This document shows positions 49,959 through 64,000 of a DNA stretch of 64,000 nucleotides, one piece after another (within the stretch, counting starts at the first letter, position 1; each line of letters opens with the position of its first letter). The notes below the pieces were generated by a model that had not been told where the DNA came from, made no database searches, and worked only from the letters and a program-made list of their open reading frames with translations. This DNA is from Antitrichia curtipendula (Eukaryota > Streptophyta > Bryopsida > Hypnales > Leucodontaceae): the NCBI GenBank assembly GCA_951230915.1, contig OX579638.1:1320696-1384695 (forward strand), given 5' to 3'. Position numbers and translations under genes: made by a program.

Positions 49959-52900
49959 ATGGCGGGCGTTGGATCGGATACACCCTTCTTGTCCGTCTCT
50001 GTTACGGAGCCTGTGAAGATGGGCGCAGGAATGCAAGCATACATCTCGTACCGTGTCGGCACTAAAGTACGTCATTTTGTTCATCATTTACTCGGTGGTG
50101 AAAATTTAGTCCTGCTCGATAATTTACGTGTCGTAAGGGTTTGATTTCACATTATTGAGTAGTGGAGGTCGTTACAATGGTAATATATTCCTCTTTTAGC
50201 ATGCAAGTAGATATTGCTGATAAAAGAATAGATGATGGAAGCTTGATGCCTATTCCCAGCTACACACTGTAGTCCCTCTCCAACTTCATGTATAATAATA
50301 CCCCTGAGAGATGCTGCTAGCAAGGTTGTGCTCAATGACGTTGATTTGATGGCTTGAATCTGCAGACAAACATGCAAGATTTCCGAGAAACAGAGAAAAT
50401 CGTGATCAGGAGGTTTAGCGACTTCGTATGGCTCTATGAAAGACTGATGGAGTGTTATAAAGGCGCTATCATTCCTTCTCTGCCTGGAAAAAATGCTGTC
50501 GGTGAGATATACATACATAGCTTGTCTTCATTCGGAACAGACTGGCAGTGTGGATGAGAACATATGTAACTGATCTGTTCTAACTCAATGCAGAAAAATT
50601 TCGTTTTACTGCGGAGTTTATCGAGGTTCGGAGAAAAGCCTTGGACGTGTTTCTTAATCGCGTTACTGCCCATCCGGAGTTGCGCAAAAGTGAAGACTTA
50701 AAGAATTTTTTGCAGGCTGATGAAGAGATTTGGGTAAGTCCTGTGAAGGCTTGAATGGGGGTTGCTATAAGTGATGCTGTGCTGCAGAGTCTGAATTTGT
50801 TTAGGGTCAGTAATGTTGGGCACTAATGCACCCAGGTGGTTTTGATCGCTGGTGCGTCAGCACACCTTTCTGCTGCGGTCTACAAGAGTTATAGACCAGT
50901 CTAGTCGGTGAGTAGACTGTATATTGTATGTTTCGGGGTTGTTCAGAACTGCCGCCCTGTTCTACTCACCTGTCCGGTTCAAATTTCTTCAGACATGGGT
51001 TTTTGATCGTATTGTCATTGGCCTAAATGATGCAGGCCATGGAAAAGACACGATCGACGGAGAGCAGTGTTTTCAAGAAAAAACCGAGTGACTTCATGCA
51101 GATGTTGAAGGTGCTCTACATTTTTGGATGTACTTGAATCGTGGATGCTGTTAGTTTTAATCAGTAAAATAATTCAGCAGGTCTTGTATTTAGTGGGTAT
51201 ATTTTCTTTTATAAAGGAAATCCCTTTGAACTTGTAAGTGAAATGATGTTTGTCTTGTTCAATCTTTAGTTTTGAAGTTGTCCACTCTCTTACAGGATGT
51301 CCAAACAAGAGTAAGTGATGTAGTTATGAGAAAAGAGAAGGTAGTGGAGGAAATGGATCCCGAATACGAGAAGCTGAAGAATTACGTCGTAGAGCTTGAG
51401 GATCATCTTGCTGAGGCACAACGCCATTCCATGAGATTAGTGAAACGGCAAAGAGGTATGAAGATTCTATCTCCTCTTTGCCAACCCGTGCATTTTCTTG
51501 AATCACCTGTTCTTGATATTTTGCACCAGTTCAGCAAAACCGTTAGGAAGGATACATAGAGATATATGGATAAGTAAGCCGTCTGTGTCTGAATGTCTAA
51601 TGTTTAATTCTTGTTATATCGGCTGCAGAATCAGGGAAGGTTTTGGCTGATTTTAGTAAGGCGATGAAACTTCTTAGTCAATGTGAAAGCGGTACATTAA
51701 AGCAGGCGCTTGGTGATATTGCGGACCGTGCAGAGGAATTGTCTGCAAATCAACAGAAGCAGGTATCTGCTGAATTGTAGTACTGTAGTATTTACGAGGC
51801 CTTGTCAGTCTTTGTACTGTTGGAAGACAATTCTACGTGTGTTTGGGCAAACACCATTGATATTGATGACGGTGACCAAAATAGAGACTAAGTAGTTGAC
51901 TCTTTCGAAGTCACATCTGACACTCTCGTGAGCAAAGTCTTTGAAGTGAATGAATATCCGAACGCAGAATGTTTCTCTCGTAATGGGACCTTAAGTTGTC
52001 CTGGCTAAGTTGTCCTGTGAGGATGATGTTTGTACTGCGGACATTAATAATGTATTTTTCGGTTTTCTGGGTGGGGATTTCTACCAGGGTTTAGATCTGC
52101 TACTGCTGTTTGAAGAGCCACTAAAGGAGTATGTGGGGATTGTCCAAAATATCAGGGTACACCTGGAAACTTCCTTTTTAAGTGCAGGTTGCAGAGTTGT
52201 CCAATATTATTCTTTAGACATACTTGCCTTTACCTCATGCTCACAAGAAAGGACAGTGTTGCTCAAAAGTTTGTACCCTATTCATTTTCATCTCTCTTCA
52301 ATGTTATCCAAAGCTAATGGTCTTTTCGGGGCTCAGGTGGCAATGGCAGATAGAGCTCAGGCATTTCGAGAACAGCAAGAGCTTTTGGAGGCGTACTCCT
52401 TGAAAAAACTCAGTCTGTAAGTTCTTTTTGACTTAGATTGCAAGTTAGCCACCAGGTTTAGAAAAGTACTACTGACTTTTGTGGGAGGCCAACTGTGAAT
52501 GTGTGTTCGGAAGTGACCATGAAGCTTGGAATATTTTGTATGCTGAGAGCATTTCATGAGCGGCTATCCTGCACCTTTTGAGTCAGAAGTTCAACGCATT
52601 ACTTGTACCTGATGGCACCTTGTGCTTTTGCGCTGTAGGGAGAAACTCAAGCTACTGCGTCCTGAGAAAGCTGGAGATATGGAGGCGGATTTGCATTTTG
52701 TGAGTGTCTTCGAATTTTTTTAGTTTTCATACACCCCTTTACTTAATTTTCATTGCCCTCGTTAAGCTTTGAGAGCTACTACGGTACTAATATACCACTT
52801 AATTGGAGATTCTATCTTGACGAGTTCATATTAAACCTATGCTGATGCGTGGTTTTTTGATGCGTTCAGAGTAAGACTCAGTGCGATGAAGCTCAATCGC

Positions 52901-53100
52901 GGTATCAGAAAATAGTCAACCTGATGAATCAAGATATGTTACGATTTCAGGAAGGCAAGACCTACGATCTTGGTCTTGTTCTTCAGGATTTTGCTCGTGC
53001 GCAAGCCCAGCTCGCTATGTCCACTGCTGAAACATGGGGCACTCTTCTCCCTGGACTGAATTCGCCTTCACTGGCAAGAGAGGGAGATGCATATGCTTGA
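49959..53100 (+). CDS. SNX1: Sorting nexin 1 (PX-BAR), ten exons, 397 aa
   Basis: SNX1 binds phosphatidylinositol 3-phosphate on endosomes and, with other sorting nexins and retromer, drives vacuolar and recycling sorting. Exons: 49959-50066, 50366-50501, 50594-50733, 51036-51110, 51296-51455, 51629-51762, 52088-52156, 52337-52416, 52639-52699, 52870-53100. All introns are GT-AG and phases match. The total is 1194 nt, so 397 aa against about 402 in Arabidopsis SNX1. The PX domain covers residues about 10-125: QAYISYRV at 26-33, RRFSDFVWL at 51-59 (lipid-head-group arginine), PSLPGK at 73-78. The BAR domain covers about 165-397, with DFMQMLKDVQ, KLKNYVVELEDHLAEAQRHS and LVKRQRESGKVLADFSKAMK. 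The start is the ATG in a good context (CACCATGG) just after a probable UTR splice acceptor. It looks functional. Confidence 0.95.
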
Positions 53101-56100
53101 CTGAAAGTTGTTGAGGATTGAGATTTGGTGTAAAATTCTAGGTCTGGAATTCTGCACTGGTGGAATGTGAAATAAGTGACGAGGAGGGATTAAGATTACC
53201 TGACCCAATCGCTGACCTCGTCACTTCATTAGGAAATTAGTTCAAGCGTGCCAAGTCCCCAGCTGCTGCAACTCTTCAGGCTATATCTGGGAGTCTTCCA
53301 GCGTGTGGTTCTTGCTGTGGAGCTGATCGTGTATTTGTGATACGGCCGCACTTTCAATAGGAGTGCTTGCATGTTAGAGCTTGATCACCTATGAGTTAGG
53401 TTTAGATATATTATTATAATTAGGAGTATGGGTCCTTGTCATTACTTGGTGGTCTGTCGGTCAGATGTACTGTACAGTGTGAATTGATTCATTAGTAAAA
53501 ATAGCAAGGGAGCGGCATCACCAGATTCATGACCTGAGTTGAATGGGACGGCTTACAGTTTACGGATGGATTATTGACAGCATGTCCTATTTGCTATGTT
53601 ACACATCGATCTCAAGTCTCAACCCATAAACCCTCAACCGCTTGAACAGGCAAAAAAAGAGGTTGATGAATGTTCAAACTCTTACTGAAAAGTAGATTAT
53701 TTTCATCCATTCATGTTTTGAAGTGATCAGTTATTTTTTGGAGTGATCCTTTGAGCATATGGAGCACTTGGTGGTGGAAAGGTCCTCCTTGAGCAATGAA
53801 TGTATTCTCTACAGAATGTGAAATCTATGGATCACAAAAGATGCTTGTTTGTCAAGTGTACTTGTCATCTCATTAGATGTTTTTCAGCTCCTCTGCGGGG
53901 CCGTTTTGACCTGTCTCCAATGCTGGGAACTACTCACTGCTGTCCAGAATTAAAAATTATTAAGATTTTATTTTTAAAAATTATTAAATTACTGAAAAAA
54001 TAATTAAAAACTTGCCTAATATTGACTTCATAACAATTTGACATTGATTAAGCATATGGCTTATAGATTCATTCAACTCATTATTAAAAGATGATTGATT
54101 TGGTGTCCTTACAAAGGAAAAAAATTAGAATTGGATAGTTTTATTTATTTTTTGTAATTATTTAATGATGATTCAAAATTCATCATACTCACGGTCTGAA
54201 AAGGACATCCATCATATTTCAAGATGAGAAATCCACAACATTGGTCTCTTTTCTCTTTCTACCTTCACTCATTTGCTATCTAATTGCAAAACATCTATGA
54301 ACATCATTACAAGTGTTGAGGGCCTTTTCCTCATCAAACTTTTGAAGGCTCAAAAATAGAAACAACTTGTGGAGAGCAATCCATTGACTAAAAAATTTGC
54401 ATTGATGGTATTTCCTAAGCCTAGTCTATAGAAAAATATTTACAATTAGAGATATAGAGGGCAAGCACAATTATGAATGTAGTTTGCGAATATAGAAGTT
54501 GTTGGTACTTCCATTCAAAAAGTCAATTTGCAAATGGAACATAAGGTCATATAAGGGTTTTTGAAATTGATGAAGTTGGCATACAAAACCACCTTGCATA
54601 GAAAAATTCCTCTTTCAAGTTTGTATTTTACAATTGTTAGAAGATATTAGCTTGACTTCTCAAAGTACATTGTTTGTAGACATCACATTCACTAGAGATG
54701 ACATCACATGAGAAGAACATGAGATGTCTTTTTCCTTAGGATGTCATTGTAATCAGTACGTGTAGCAATATGGTATTGAAAATGGTTCAAATACACAACA
54801 GTGGAAAGCATGATCTTGGTGACTTTTGATGACTTTTCATTTATATATGATGCTCTATCAAGTCAAAATCAAACTCATATTATTAAGATAATGTACAAAA
54901 TTGATATAGAAGAAAGTATTCTTTATAGGTTTAGTTTCTTTATGGAATCATATGCCTCTCGATCATGTAAATGCAATGAAGGTGAACAATGATCTTCGAA
55001 CCTATACTTGTGTTTTAAATTTATAAAAGCTATAATTTTATTTTTATGTTTATAAAACTTCTGTTATGGTAATATTGTGCTACAAGTTCCATTATTATAA
55101 TATTTCTTTAAAGTACTCTAAATATGAGAGAAAATAGATAGAAGTCTTGACAAGAATGAAAAAGCAAGATTGGTGAAGTGTTATCATTTGTATAATAGAT
55201 GATCCATTTCAAATTTTTTTTAAATAAAACTAAACAACAACTTAAACAACAATGGTTCTATTAATAATGCTCTCATCAATCACTTTTACAATTGCTCATT
55301 TTTGTCATTCTATTAAAAACATCTTTTGGCATTTGATATAGGAGGCACTATAATGGTAGATTCCATGTAGGGAATATAGTTTGTACTCAATTTAGAGTTG
55401 GCAACTGACAAAGTCTATAAAACTTCAAATATAAACTATGAAAATGAGATATCTTAAACGATTATAATCTCCAAATGGTTGATTAAATTTTTTTGTAGGA
55501 TTCACTTTTGCAATAAGATCACAATTTGATGTAGTTACCTTAGATCTTTCTTTTAAGATTTGACCCTAGGAGTAAAAAGATACATTATTATAAGTTGTAG
55601 TATTATCCTAATAAAGATGAAATAAGATCACTAATGTCTAAAAATAAATCGTGAATGGTCAAATGTTTCTTCTTTTGATACTAAAAAACCAAATGGGTTG
55701 CATCCATTTCTTGACTATAATTGTTTTAATGGTATTTCCTACTAAGTTATTGAATTCATTTCAATTTTTTAATTTTTATACAAGTTTTTAATTTTAAAGA
55801 ATGACACACCTATGTTTGTAGTATATTGTTTTATTTTTAATTTTTGAACCTGATTTTCACATTCAAAATGATAAATTTTTGCTTTTGAACAAAATTAAAA
55901 AATATGAAACATTTGAAGATTCTTTTCCTATTCCACTTAAATATTCCTAAAAATTCCTATAGATGAGTGTTCCATTAATTGTTTGAAGTTAAAAATGCGC
56001 AACTTCATATCTAAGTTAAAAATAACATAAAAGTTTGAATTGGACTATAATGTTCTATGTTACAATACAAGATATGTACACCTATAACCGTAACTAATTA

Positions 56101-59100
56101 CAATTGAGCACAATTACAATCAATAAAATATAAATCATTCCTATTGGTTATTGACAATTGAAAGAGGATTTGCACCATACTTTAGCATGCGCACCGTATG
56201 AAAAGATTAGGGATTTTTCAAATTACCATCCCTAAAGGTACGTTCCCATCTAGCCTTATGGTGGCGATGATAAGGCATTAAATGAGCTGTAATTATTGTA
56301 CATTCTTGCCTAAATGCTTAGCTATCCACCAAAACTACATGGCCCCTGAGGTGACATGGACTTGATAGCGCTATGGTAGGAGGCTTGAAATACGTGCCAT
56401 CTCTAAGAAGCGTCCAAATAAAAGTGCCTAAAATCGTGTACATGTTCTTTGAAACAAATGAATATTTTACTAGCCAAACAATGGTATCCCATGTCTACCA
56501 TTACAAGGCATGAACCATATGATAGGCATCACTATCATGTACAGAATGAAGTTTTTAATAGAGTGACACTCAAAAAATTTGCAATCATTAGACTAGTCTC
56601 ATTTCTATTTTACAATGGCTTCTGAACTTATTGAGAATCTAGCATGCTTCATTTTGTGACTACCCTATTTATGTTGCTTGATTTTAATGTGTCAAGTTTT
56701 AATTAAATCTACAACAATGAACTATTTTGTAATTAATTAGGCTTGTTTTTCTGAACGTCTATCATAGATTTTAGAAATTGTAATGCATGCTTTTAGGCAT
56801 TGTGGGAACTTTTCTCAGACCTCGTTGATCACTTCTTATAGGGAGGGTCCTTGGTTCAATAGCATGTTGTAAGTAATTTTCACTATGCTCTATTAACATG
56901 AATAGAGACTAAACTAATTCATGTGCACTTAGAAATTTCTCAAAAATTTGTGAATCACTTCTTGCTCATTCCTCTTCCACCCCCATCCACCTCGGAATAT
57001 TAAAGTAGTCGCATACCTCTTTCTTCTTTTAGATGCATGGCTTATGAGCCTCCCACCTTACTACAGCTATTAATCACTTCTGCTTTGTTGGCCCACCATT
57101 GTGAAAGTAGTCCATATTAAGAACTTGGTAATCTTGTAAAAATGAAGATTTCAGCATTTGACAGTTGCTCTTATCAAGTGGAGCTCTCAACAACTAATTA
57201 CATAAGAGTAGTGATTGCCCAAGGCAAAATTTAGCAAGGACCCGATTTTGAAAAATAAAAAATATTGAAATTTTATAGAAACTCCCTCACATAAATTTAG
57301 ATGTTTCTATTGATGTGAGTGTGCGAGGATGTATAGGCAATCTCTTTATACAAGTGGGGTGTGGGAGGTAAAACAAACCATATGGATATGTAAATTAGGA
57401 TTAGTAGAAGCTCAACCGCTCATACTTAGTTAAGTCAAAAGCAAGATTTGTGTTCAATGTAGAATTTTAAACTTCATTTGGGCTCAATAGAATAATTTTT
57501 TTCAAGATATTTTGAACTAAGAGAAGCTAGTAAATGAATCCCACTTTCATCTCCAAATGTTGGTTTGAGATTTTGAGTTTACAATCAAAAGTTAAGGACA
57601 AAATTCAAAGAGGGGTTCAGATGGACATTTTCTTTGACATTCTCAAACATCTTCTCTAAATTTTGTCCCTAACTTTTGAAAGGAGGTTCAAAATCTCAAA
57701 CATATTTTTGGAGGTGAAAGTTAGGGCCACTTCATACTAAAGTCAAAGGTTGAGAGGCCATGGGTTTCAAGAAACAAAGAGTTTGGTCTCTTGAATCTTG
57801 ACCCTTCATACTAGAAGGCACAAGTCCAAAGGCCATTGCTCTCCAACTACCTACATGGCAATAAATTGCTTATATGGAGACGGATTCTCAAAGGAAGTTT
57901 GGGTAGCTAGAAATGAAGATCTAAACTATGGCCAAGAGGCTATTGACTTATGACAAGATTTCAACTGTTAGATTGATTGGTGGTGTTCATTATTAAAAGT
58001 TTAGACTTTGGGCTAGGCCTTTGGAGGCTTCACACTATGGCCGGCCAAAAGCTCCAATTTCTAAATTTTATTGCCTATATATTGCTCATTTCCTTAGTCT
58101 TTCAACAAAATTTGGTCACTCAATCCCATGGCCTCTCAACTTGGATGGCTATAGTGTGAAGTGGACCTTAGATTCGGTTACCAACTTTTTTTAGTTCAAA
58201 TTTATTGAAAAAAGTTATTTTGCTATGACAAAATGAGGTCTAAAATTCTACATTGAATACAATTCTTGCATTTTGACAATAAGCGGTCAAGCTTTCATCT
58301 TCAAATTGTTTCATAGTTACCCTTTGAGGATTTATGATGAAAAATGGATATCATTCTAAAAACAACCTCTCCACCCATTGTTTAGTGAACATGTGTTGGC
58401 AACCAATTGTACTTTTTATCTTTTCCGAGATTTGGACTTTCTTTACAATTAATCTTCTTTGGATTTGGCAAGGTGATTTGTTAATTTTCAAAATCATTCA
58501 AATTTTGCAATTTTGATTATTTTTCACCGAGGGTGACCTCTAGCTGTAGAGTGCGGTCCTATAAGACAACTGAAGACATATGAGCCATGTGTAAACTACA
58601 CCTAGTTAAAAAAAACTTTGACAATAGTTCTAAACCTGGACTTCCATAAAAAAAAGATTATTTCCTTCTTAGTGGAAGTTTTATCTTTTAACACATGTTT
58701 TTTGCAAATGCAAGGTGGAATGGGCCTGAAGTATACTAAAAATCAATCGTAGATTTTCATAGGCTCATATTTTGATTGTGAACATCTTGTATAATCATTA
58801 TTTATTTGTTTTTTTAATCTTTTCAGTGTAAACAAATATGTCATTTTGTTCACTATTGATTATGGGTGTTCACACAATGACTTCAAAATATAGTGGGCTA
58901 CCATATAAATTAATCTCATAAATTGAGAAATTGGAATTACAAAATGAAACTTAGACATCATTTTGTACAAAAGGGACTCTACCTTCATGTGTAATTTCAC
59001 TTAGAATGGACTATATTCAGATCTGTTAGGATTTGAATGAAATTTCTTCATAAGAATAAATTTTTTGTACAAAATCAAAATGTCTCATTTCTCTTTATAA

Positions 59101-62100
59101 GAAGAATAGTGGTTACAGTCACCATCGCTTGTCAAATACTTATGGTAGGTATACCCAAATGTGCCACTGTCCTTAAACCGCCATCTATACTATGTGTACA
59201 TCTCCAAAATCAGTTCTATACCTATGTGGAAGAAATGCTTTTAGAATCAAACTTTGTTCCTTAATAACTTTTGCATACACAATCCAAATGCCATGTTCTC
59301 TGGTGCGCTGGAACCTCCTTTCACTTGCCTACAAAAGCATATGAAAATTTGACCAATCTAATAATAGTAACTAGGCTCAGTAGCAAAAAGTGGCGGTTTT
59401 GGGTGTACCTACCTTAATTACAACTGCGAGTTGTGATTCAACAAATGCCTAAAAATAGAAAGATTATTTTTCTTCCAATACACAGGTTTTGTTTTTTGAA
59501 AAAAGAAAATCCGTAAATCTTGAAAATTGACTACGGTACACGGTGGTCAGGGTCAAATTTTCAAAATTTAGAATGTTTTTTTTGGTATCTAATGAGAATT
59601 TTCTTCAGTACAGTAGGTCGGGAATGTACTGAATCTTTGCTTGCTTGAATTCCCTCAAGTAATGACTCCACCCGGCACGTGCTCCATTCCAGTCTATTCT
59701 ACTTGGCTGGTGGCGTCGCATCTACGGAAAACCTGGAAACGGCTTGCAAGCCCTGCCGACGAAGAGAAACGCCTTCTCCTCGCAGTCGTGGTTTTCGCAC
59801 AGGCATATCGCGATCTCCGCTGTAGGGTTTTCGCAACTCAATCAGTGTGCAGGGTGTTGGGAATTGCGAATTTCCTTTGCGGAGTTGGCTTTGATTTTGG
59901 AGGTTTGAATTTGTGGTGGAAAATTGAGGCGATGGCGATGGTGGATCCTCGCTCCGGCTATTGTAGCAGCGACGGGATTTACTACAGCAAGCGTCGCCCT
60001 GTGTGGATCCCGCAGACGCCTCACCTGGATTTGCTTTCGTTCCTGTTCGCGCCGCAGTTCGGCTCTCGGCAGGCGATCATGGACGCCTCGTCTGGGCGAG
60101 GCTTCTCGTACGCGGAGCTCGAGAGCCAGGTGCGCCTCATGGCCGCGGGCTTGTATCAGCACTTGGGCGTGCGCCAGTACGATGTGGTCATGCTGTTGTC
60201 GCCCAATTGCGTCGAGTTTGCGGTCATCTTTCTGGCGGTGGTGTCGCTGGGCGCCGTGCTCACCACCGTCAATCAGGTGAACACCGCCACGGAGATCCAG
60301 AAGCAGATGAAGGACGCGGGTAGGGCGCTTCAATACCTTTTGCGATAGCATTTAGCAGAGTCGTCAATGACTTCCCTCATTGTCATTTCAATAAATCAGT
60401 ACGATGTCTTAAGGTAACCACAGAGCATAGTTTCTATTATTAGAATGATCAGATTTCAAGATTTTCTTGGTGGCAAGTCAAAGAGGATTCCAACGCTCCA
60501 AGTAGTGCACTATTTCGAAAGCATCTGCAAAAGTTTGAAGGGTTCTAAGTTTTGTTGTTGGATGACCTAAACTCGACTCGAGTTCTGATATTCAGGTGTG
60601 TGTTCTTAAAGTAAGTATGTTCCTATTGTGTAAGATTTTGGGGGGTGACATTCAGGTAGGTGTTGCAATTAGGTGTATTTACCTTAATTTTCTTAGTACT
60701 TTTGGTAGCCTTGGAATAATTACAATTCTACCAATGCCAATGTTGACCTTTGTCCACTACAAATGTCGTTGTATCATGTTGTATAGAATGGCGGCTCTTG
60801 TTTTATTCTGGAAAATCTCTATTGTCTTTAGGCTGTCTAGACTCTACAGCCGGGGCGAGATATTTCATGTGCCAACCCGCATTAAATGCTTTTCTTTGGA
60901 TTAGCTTCGTGAGCCCACGTTGGGCGGCATCGAGTTCTGAGCTTTGCGTAAGTCTTTAGCATTGGCATTACGGTTTTTTAGCAGCTCTGAGTACAGCGAA
61001 TGGGGTCTTTCTTTTGTTTACTTGTCGATAATTTATAACATTCTTCACTGATTTTGATGATGTAAACTTCAGCACCATCTTAACTGTATATTTCAATCGA
61101 GTTGGTCATTTTATAAACATGAATCATTGGTCCTATCAGGGTAAAAGATTCAGAGGATTGGCATGTGGTTTCATGTGCAGGGGCCAAGTTTATATTCACC
61201 TCGGCGGCCCTCATGGAGAAGGTGTCAGGAGTGGATCTACCAGTGGTAATCTTTGGAAGGAATGACGTCTTGCCTAGTATTGGAAGCAAGGCCATTCACC
61301 GATACTCCGACTTGCTGCGAGCTGACCCTGACGGTTTACCAAAGTATGAATTCACACAAGTGATTTTTCTTTTGCTCTCATGTAGTGTCTGGTCCATATA
61401 TAATTCTGAATGACCCACATATAATGTTGTGCAGGGTTCAAATTTCACAGGACGATACAGCAGCCTTGCTGTACTCATCTGGCACCACGGGGCTGAGCAA
61501 AGGGGTGGCTGTGACCCACCGAAACTTTATCTCATGCATCTGCGTTTTCAACTCGGGCGAGGACGAGTTTCTCTCGCCAGATCAGAAGCTCCTCCTTGTC
61601 CTGCCCATGTTCCATGTCTACGGCCTTGCCATTTGCACCGTGGCATCTTTTGCTCGAGGAGTGGCGGTGATTGTGCTGCCTCAGTTCGACTTTGTGAAAA
61701 TGCTCACGGCCATTCAGAAGTACCAGATTACGCATGTGCCTTGCGTGCCTCCGATCATCATTGCGCTGGCGAAGCAGGACATCGTGCTCAAGTTCGATTT
61801 GAGCTCTTTGCGCCAGATTGGAAGTGGAGCCGCTCCTCTAGGGAAGGAAATTTTGGATGCCTGTGCTAAACGGTTTCCCAATGTTAAGTTTAAGCAGGTA
61901 TGTAACTTTTAACGATCAAACCTGCTTGACAGTTTCTCAGGTGAGTTGATTGGGTTGTTGTAGGTCCTTGACTCTCGTTCTTTATTTAGTGCTAGGGTTA
62001 TTTGAAAAATTGTCCATTTCGAATCAGAATTGTACGTTCTTCATGCGCATGTGCTTAACTTTTTTATGATTTGACTTCTAGGGTGCTAATATAATTATGT

Positions 62101-64000
62101 TTGCAATGTCAGGGATATGGATTGACGGAAAGCTGTGCCTGCTGTTCCACCGCCCCGACGGAGGTGGATGATATGGCCGCTCATTTTGGCGCTTCGGGCA
62201 TCCTTCTTCCGAACCTACAGGCTATGGTAGTGGACCCTGCGACCAATAAGCCCATGCCCCCGAACAAGCAGGGGGAGTTCTGGATTCGGGGACCAGTGAT
62301 TATGAAAGGTAATTGAAGTTTTGGACAAGACTGTGGTCTGTCTACCGTATGTTTGAAGACTGCTTATGCGTTGTATTTTGATGTTGTCATCTTGTTAAAT
62401 CTTCGGAATGAGTCAGATAATGCAATACTCAAGTCTCAATCTTCTTCTTTTTTCATGTGTAGAATACTTCAATAATCGCAAGGCAACATCGGATTGTCTT
62501 GACGGAGATGGTTGGTTGCACACCGGCGATCTTGGTTTGATTGACGAGGATGGTTACATTTTTATTTTGGATCGACTGAAGGAGCTCATCAAGTACAATG
62601 CGTATCAGGTGCTTATCAGATGAACTTGTTTGTTTGCAATGTCGTTCGTTTCAATGCTCAGCCGAAGGAAGTTTGGAGTTTAGTGCAAGTATAGAGTTCA
62701 ATTATCGATGGCGTGGATGCGCATGAATTGAGCTTATTCATGTTTTCCTTATATTTCAAGATTCAGTATCTGATGACTTTAGGTTCAACTGTTCATTTCA
62801 TACTTGGTACCTATTGTTATGAATATGTACCCGCATAAATCTGCCGCCTCGTCACTCGTCTCCTCACTATGGGATGTTTTGTTTGGCTGGACACAGGTGG
62901 CTCCTGCTGAGCTTGAAGCTTTGCTTCTGTCTCACCCAGCTGTTCTGGATTGCGCAGTCATACCGTAAGTGGGATTTTGTTTTTTCTGCTTGTTAATAAT
63001 TTGCATTATATAATGAGTTCAAGCGGGCCTCCTAAAGGAAGCATCTTCACGAACGCGATTATTATGAGATTTTCAATCTGCATGAACCCCAAGGTGATAT
63101 TAAAGCTGGGCATGGAAATAATATAATGAATCAAATGTAGTATTATCAGTGAAACAGAATACTATGCACTCATGTGAAAGCACCTCACCAAGTATTACTT
63201 CTGTATCCAGATACCCGGATGAGATAGCTGGCCAAATTCCGATGGCATTTATTGTGAGACAACCAGGGAAAAAACTCAACGGAGACGAGATCATGGATTG
63301 GGTTGCCCAACAGGTAAGTTCTTCAATTTTTTTCTTACTGTAAATAGTTGCTTTGTAACGTGTATACTGCCTGCACGTAAGGTCTTTTGAAGTCTTTGTA
63401 AGTATACCCACTTTGGGCTTCATGTATCAATGGGAGGATTTCACGTGTTACTTGTACGTTGTACCTTGGGGGCCTGTTTTATTGTAATTGTTCATTCGAT
63501 CAAAATGGTCTTTTAAAATTCTGAAAACTCTTAGTCCTCATAATTTAATGCTCATAATGTTTTAGTCCTCTGCCTGGGTATATCGAGTTACTGTCCCAAC
63601 AGTCTTTCCTTCACAATTGCGATGCATCCAACTATGCGCTTCATCGTGGAAACTAAATCGTGTCCACGGAAGTCTTGGTAGTTTGCTGAGTAGCAGAGGC
63701 AGCCATTGAGAACGCGCGCCCGTGGGATGCATTGCAGGTAGCTCCGTACAAGAAAGTGCGGAAAGTAGCTTTCATAAATGCGATACCCAAGTCTGCCGCA
63801 GGGAAGATTTTGCGCAGGGAGCTTGTGCAGTCGACAACAGCAAAAGCACGTCTTTAGAATGTGAGCTGATGCAAAAAAGTCATCTCTCACATGCTTGTGA
63901 GCAAAAACCTTGAATGGTACCATTGTTCAGGTATGCTGTAAATAGTTTAGGACTTGCTTACACCTGCGACGAGTTGAGTATGACCTTCAAACGCGTGAAG

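Overview
This is nuclear DNA of a land plant. The evidence is multi-exon genes with consistent GT-AG introns and plant-type products: a 4-coumarate:CoA ligase-like enzyme, sorting nexin 1, an F-box/LRR protein and a relic of the plant meiotic gene PARALLEL SPINDLE 1. Intergenic DNA is AT-rich and packed with decayed transposons. I cannot name the species; a seed-free plant (bryophyte, lycophyte or fern) is a guess, not a demonstrated point.

Layout. 0.4-4.7 kb (-): PS1-like gene (FHA domain + PINc domain) whose exons can be joined in phase but carry two in-frame stops. 4.7-9.7 kb: retroelement-like DNA with several tandem repeats. 9.76-10.71 kb: TTAA-flanked MITE. 11.12-13.07 kb (+): one 650-codon reading frame broken only by eight stops, the best candidate here for an undescribed repeat family; a diverged inverted copy lies at 42.65-44.09 kb. 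14.37-17.05 kb: hAT-like element containing two hairpins. 17.4-20 kb: second copy of the 7 kb retroelement-like repeat, interrupted by a Tourist-type MITE. 20.2-20.7 kb: piggyBac-type transposase relic. 23.77-27.44 kb (-): intact ten-exon F-box/LRR gene. 27.8-34.1 kb: small MITEs, two more TTAA MITEs and an unrecognised ORF pair (-). 35.87-41.11 kb: 5.2 kb hAT-like element with long inverted arms and an exact 8-bp target duplication, with other elements nested inside. 49.96-53.10 kb (+): intact ten-exon SNX1. 53-59.5 kb: AT-rich DNA with one foldback element. 59.93-63.86 kb (+): intact eight-exon 4CL-like gene ending in a peroxisomal signal.

The four host genes are unrelated single-copy loci, not a pathway cluster. 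SNX1 (endosomal retromer), the 4CL-like enzyme (predicted peroxisomal) and the F-box protein (SCF ubiquitin ligase) look functional: every exon junction I placed keeps frame. The PS1-like locus looks dead. The rest of the window is a transposon graveyard whose stop codons fit C-to-T decay of methylated DNA. Exon coordinates were worked out by eye from splice signals, phase and family knowledge, and no alignment was run.
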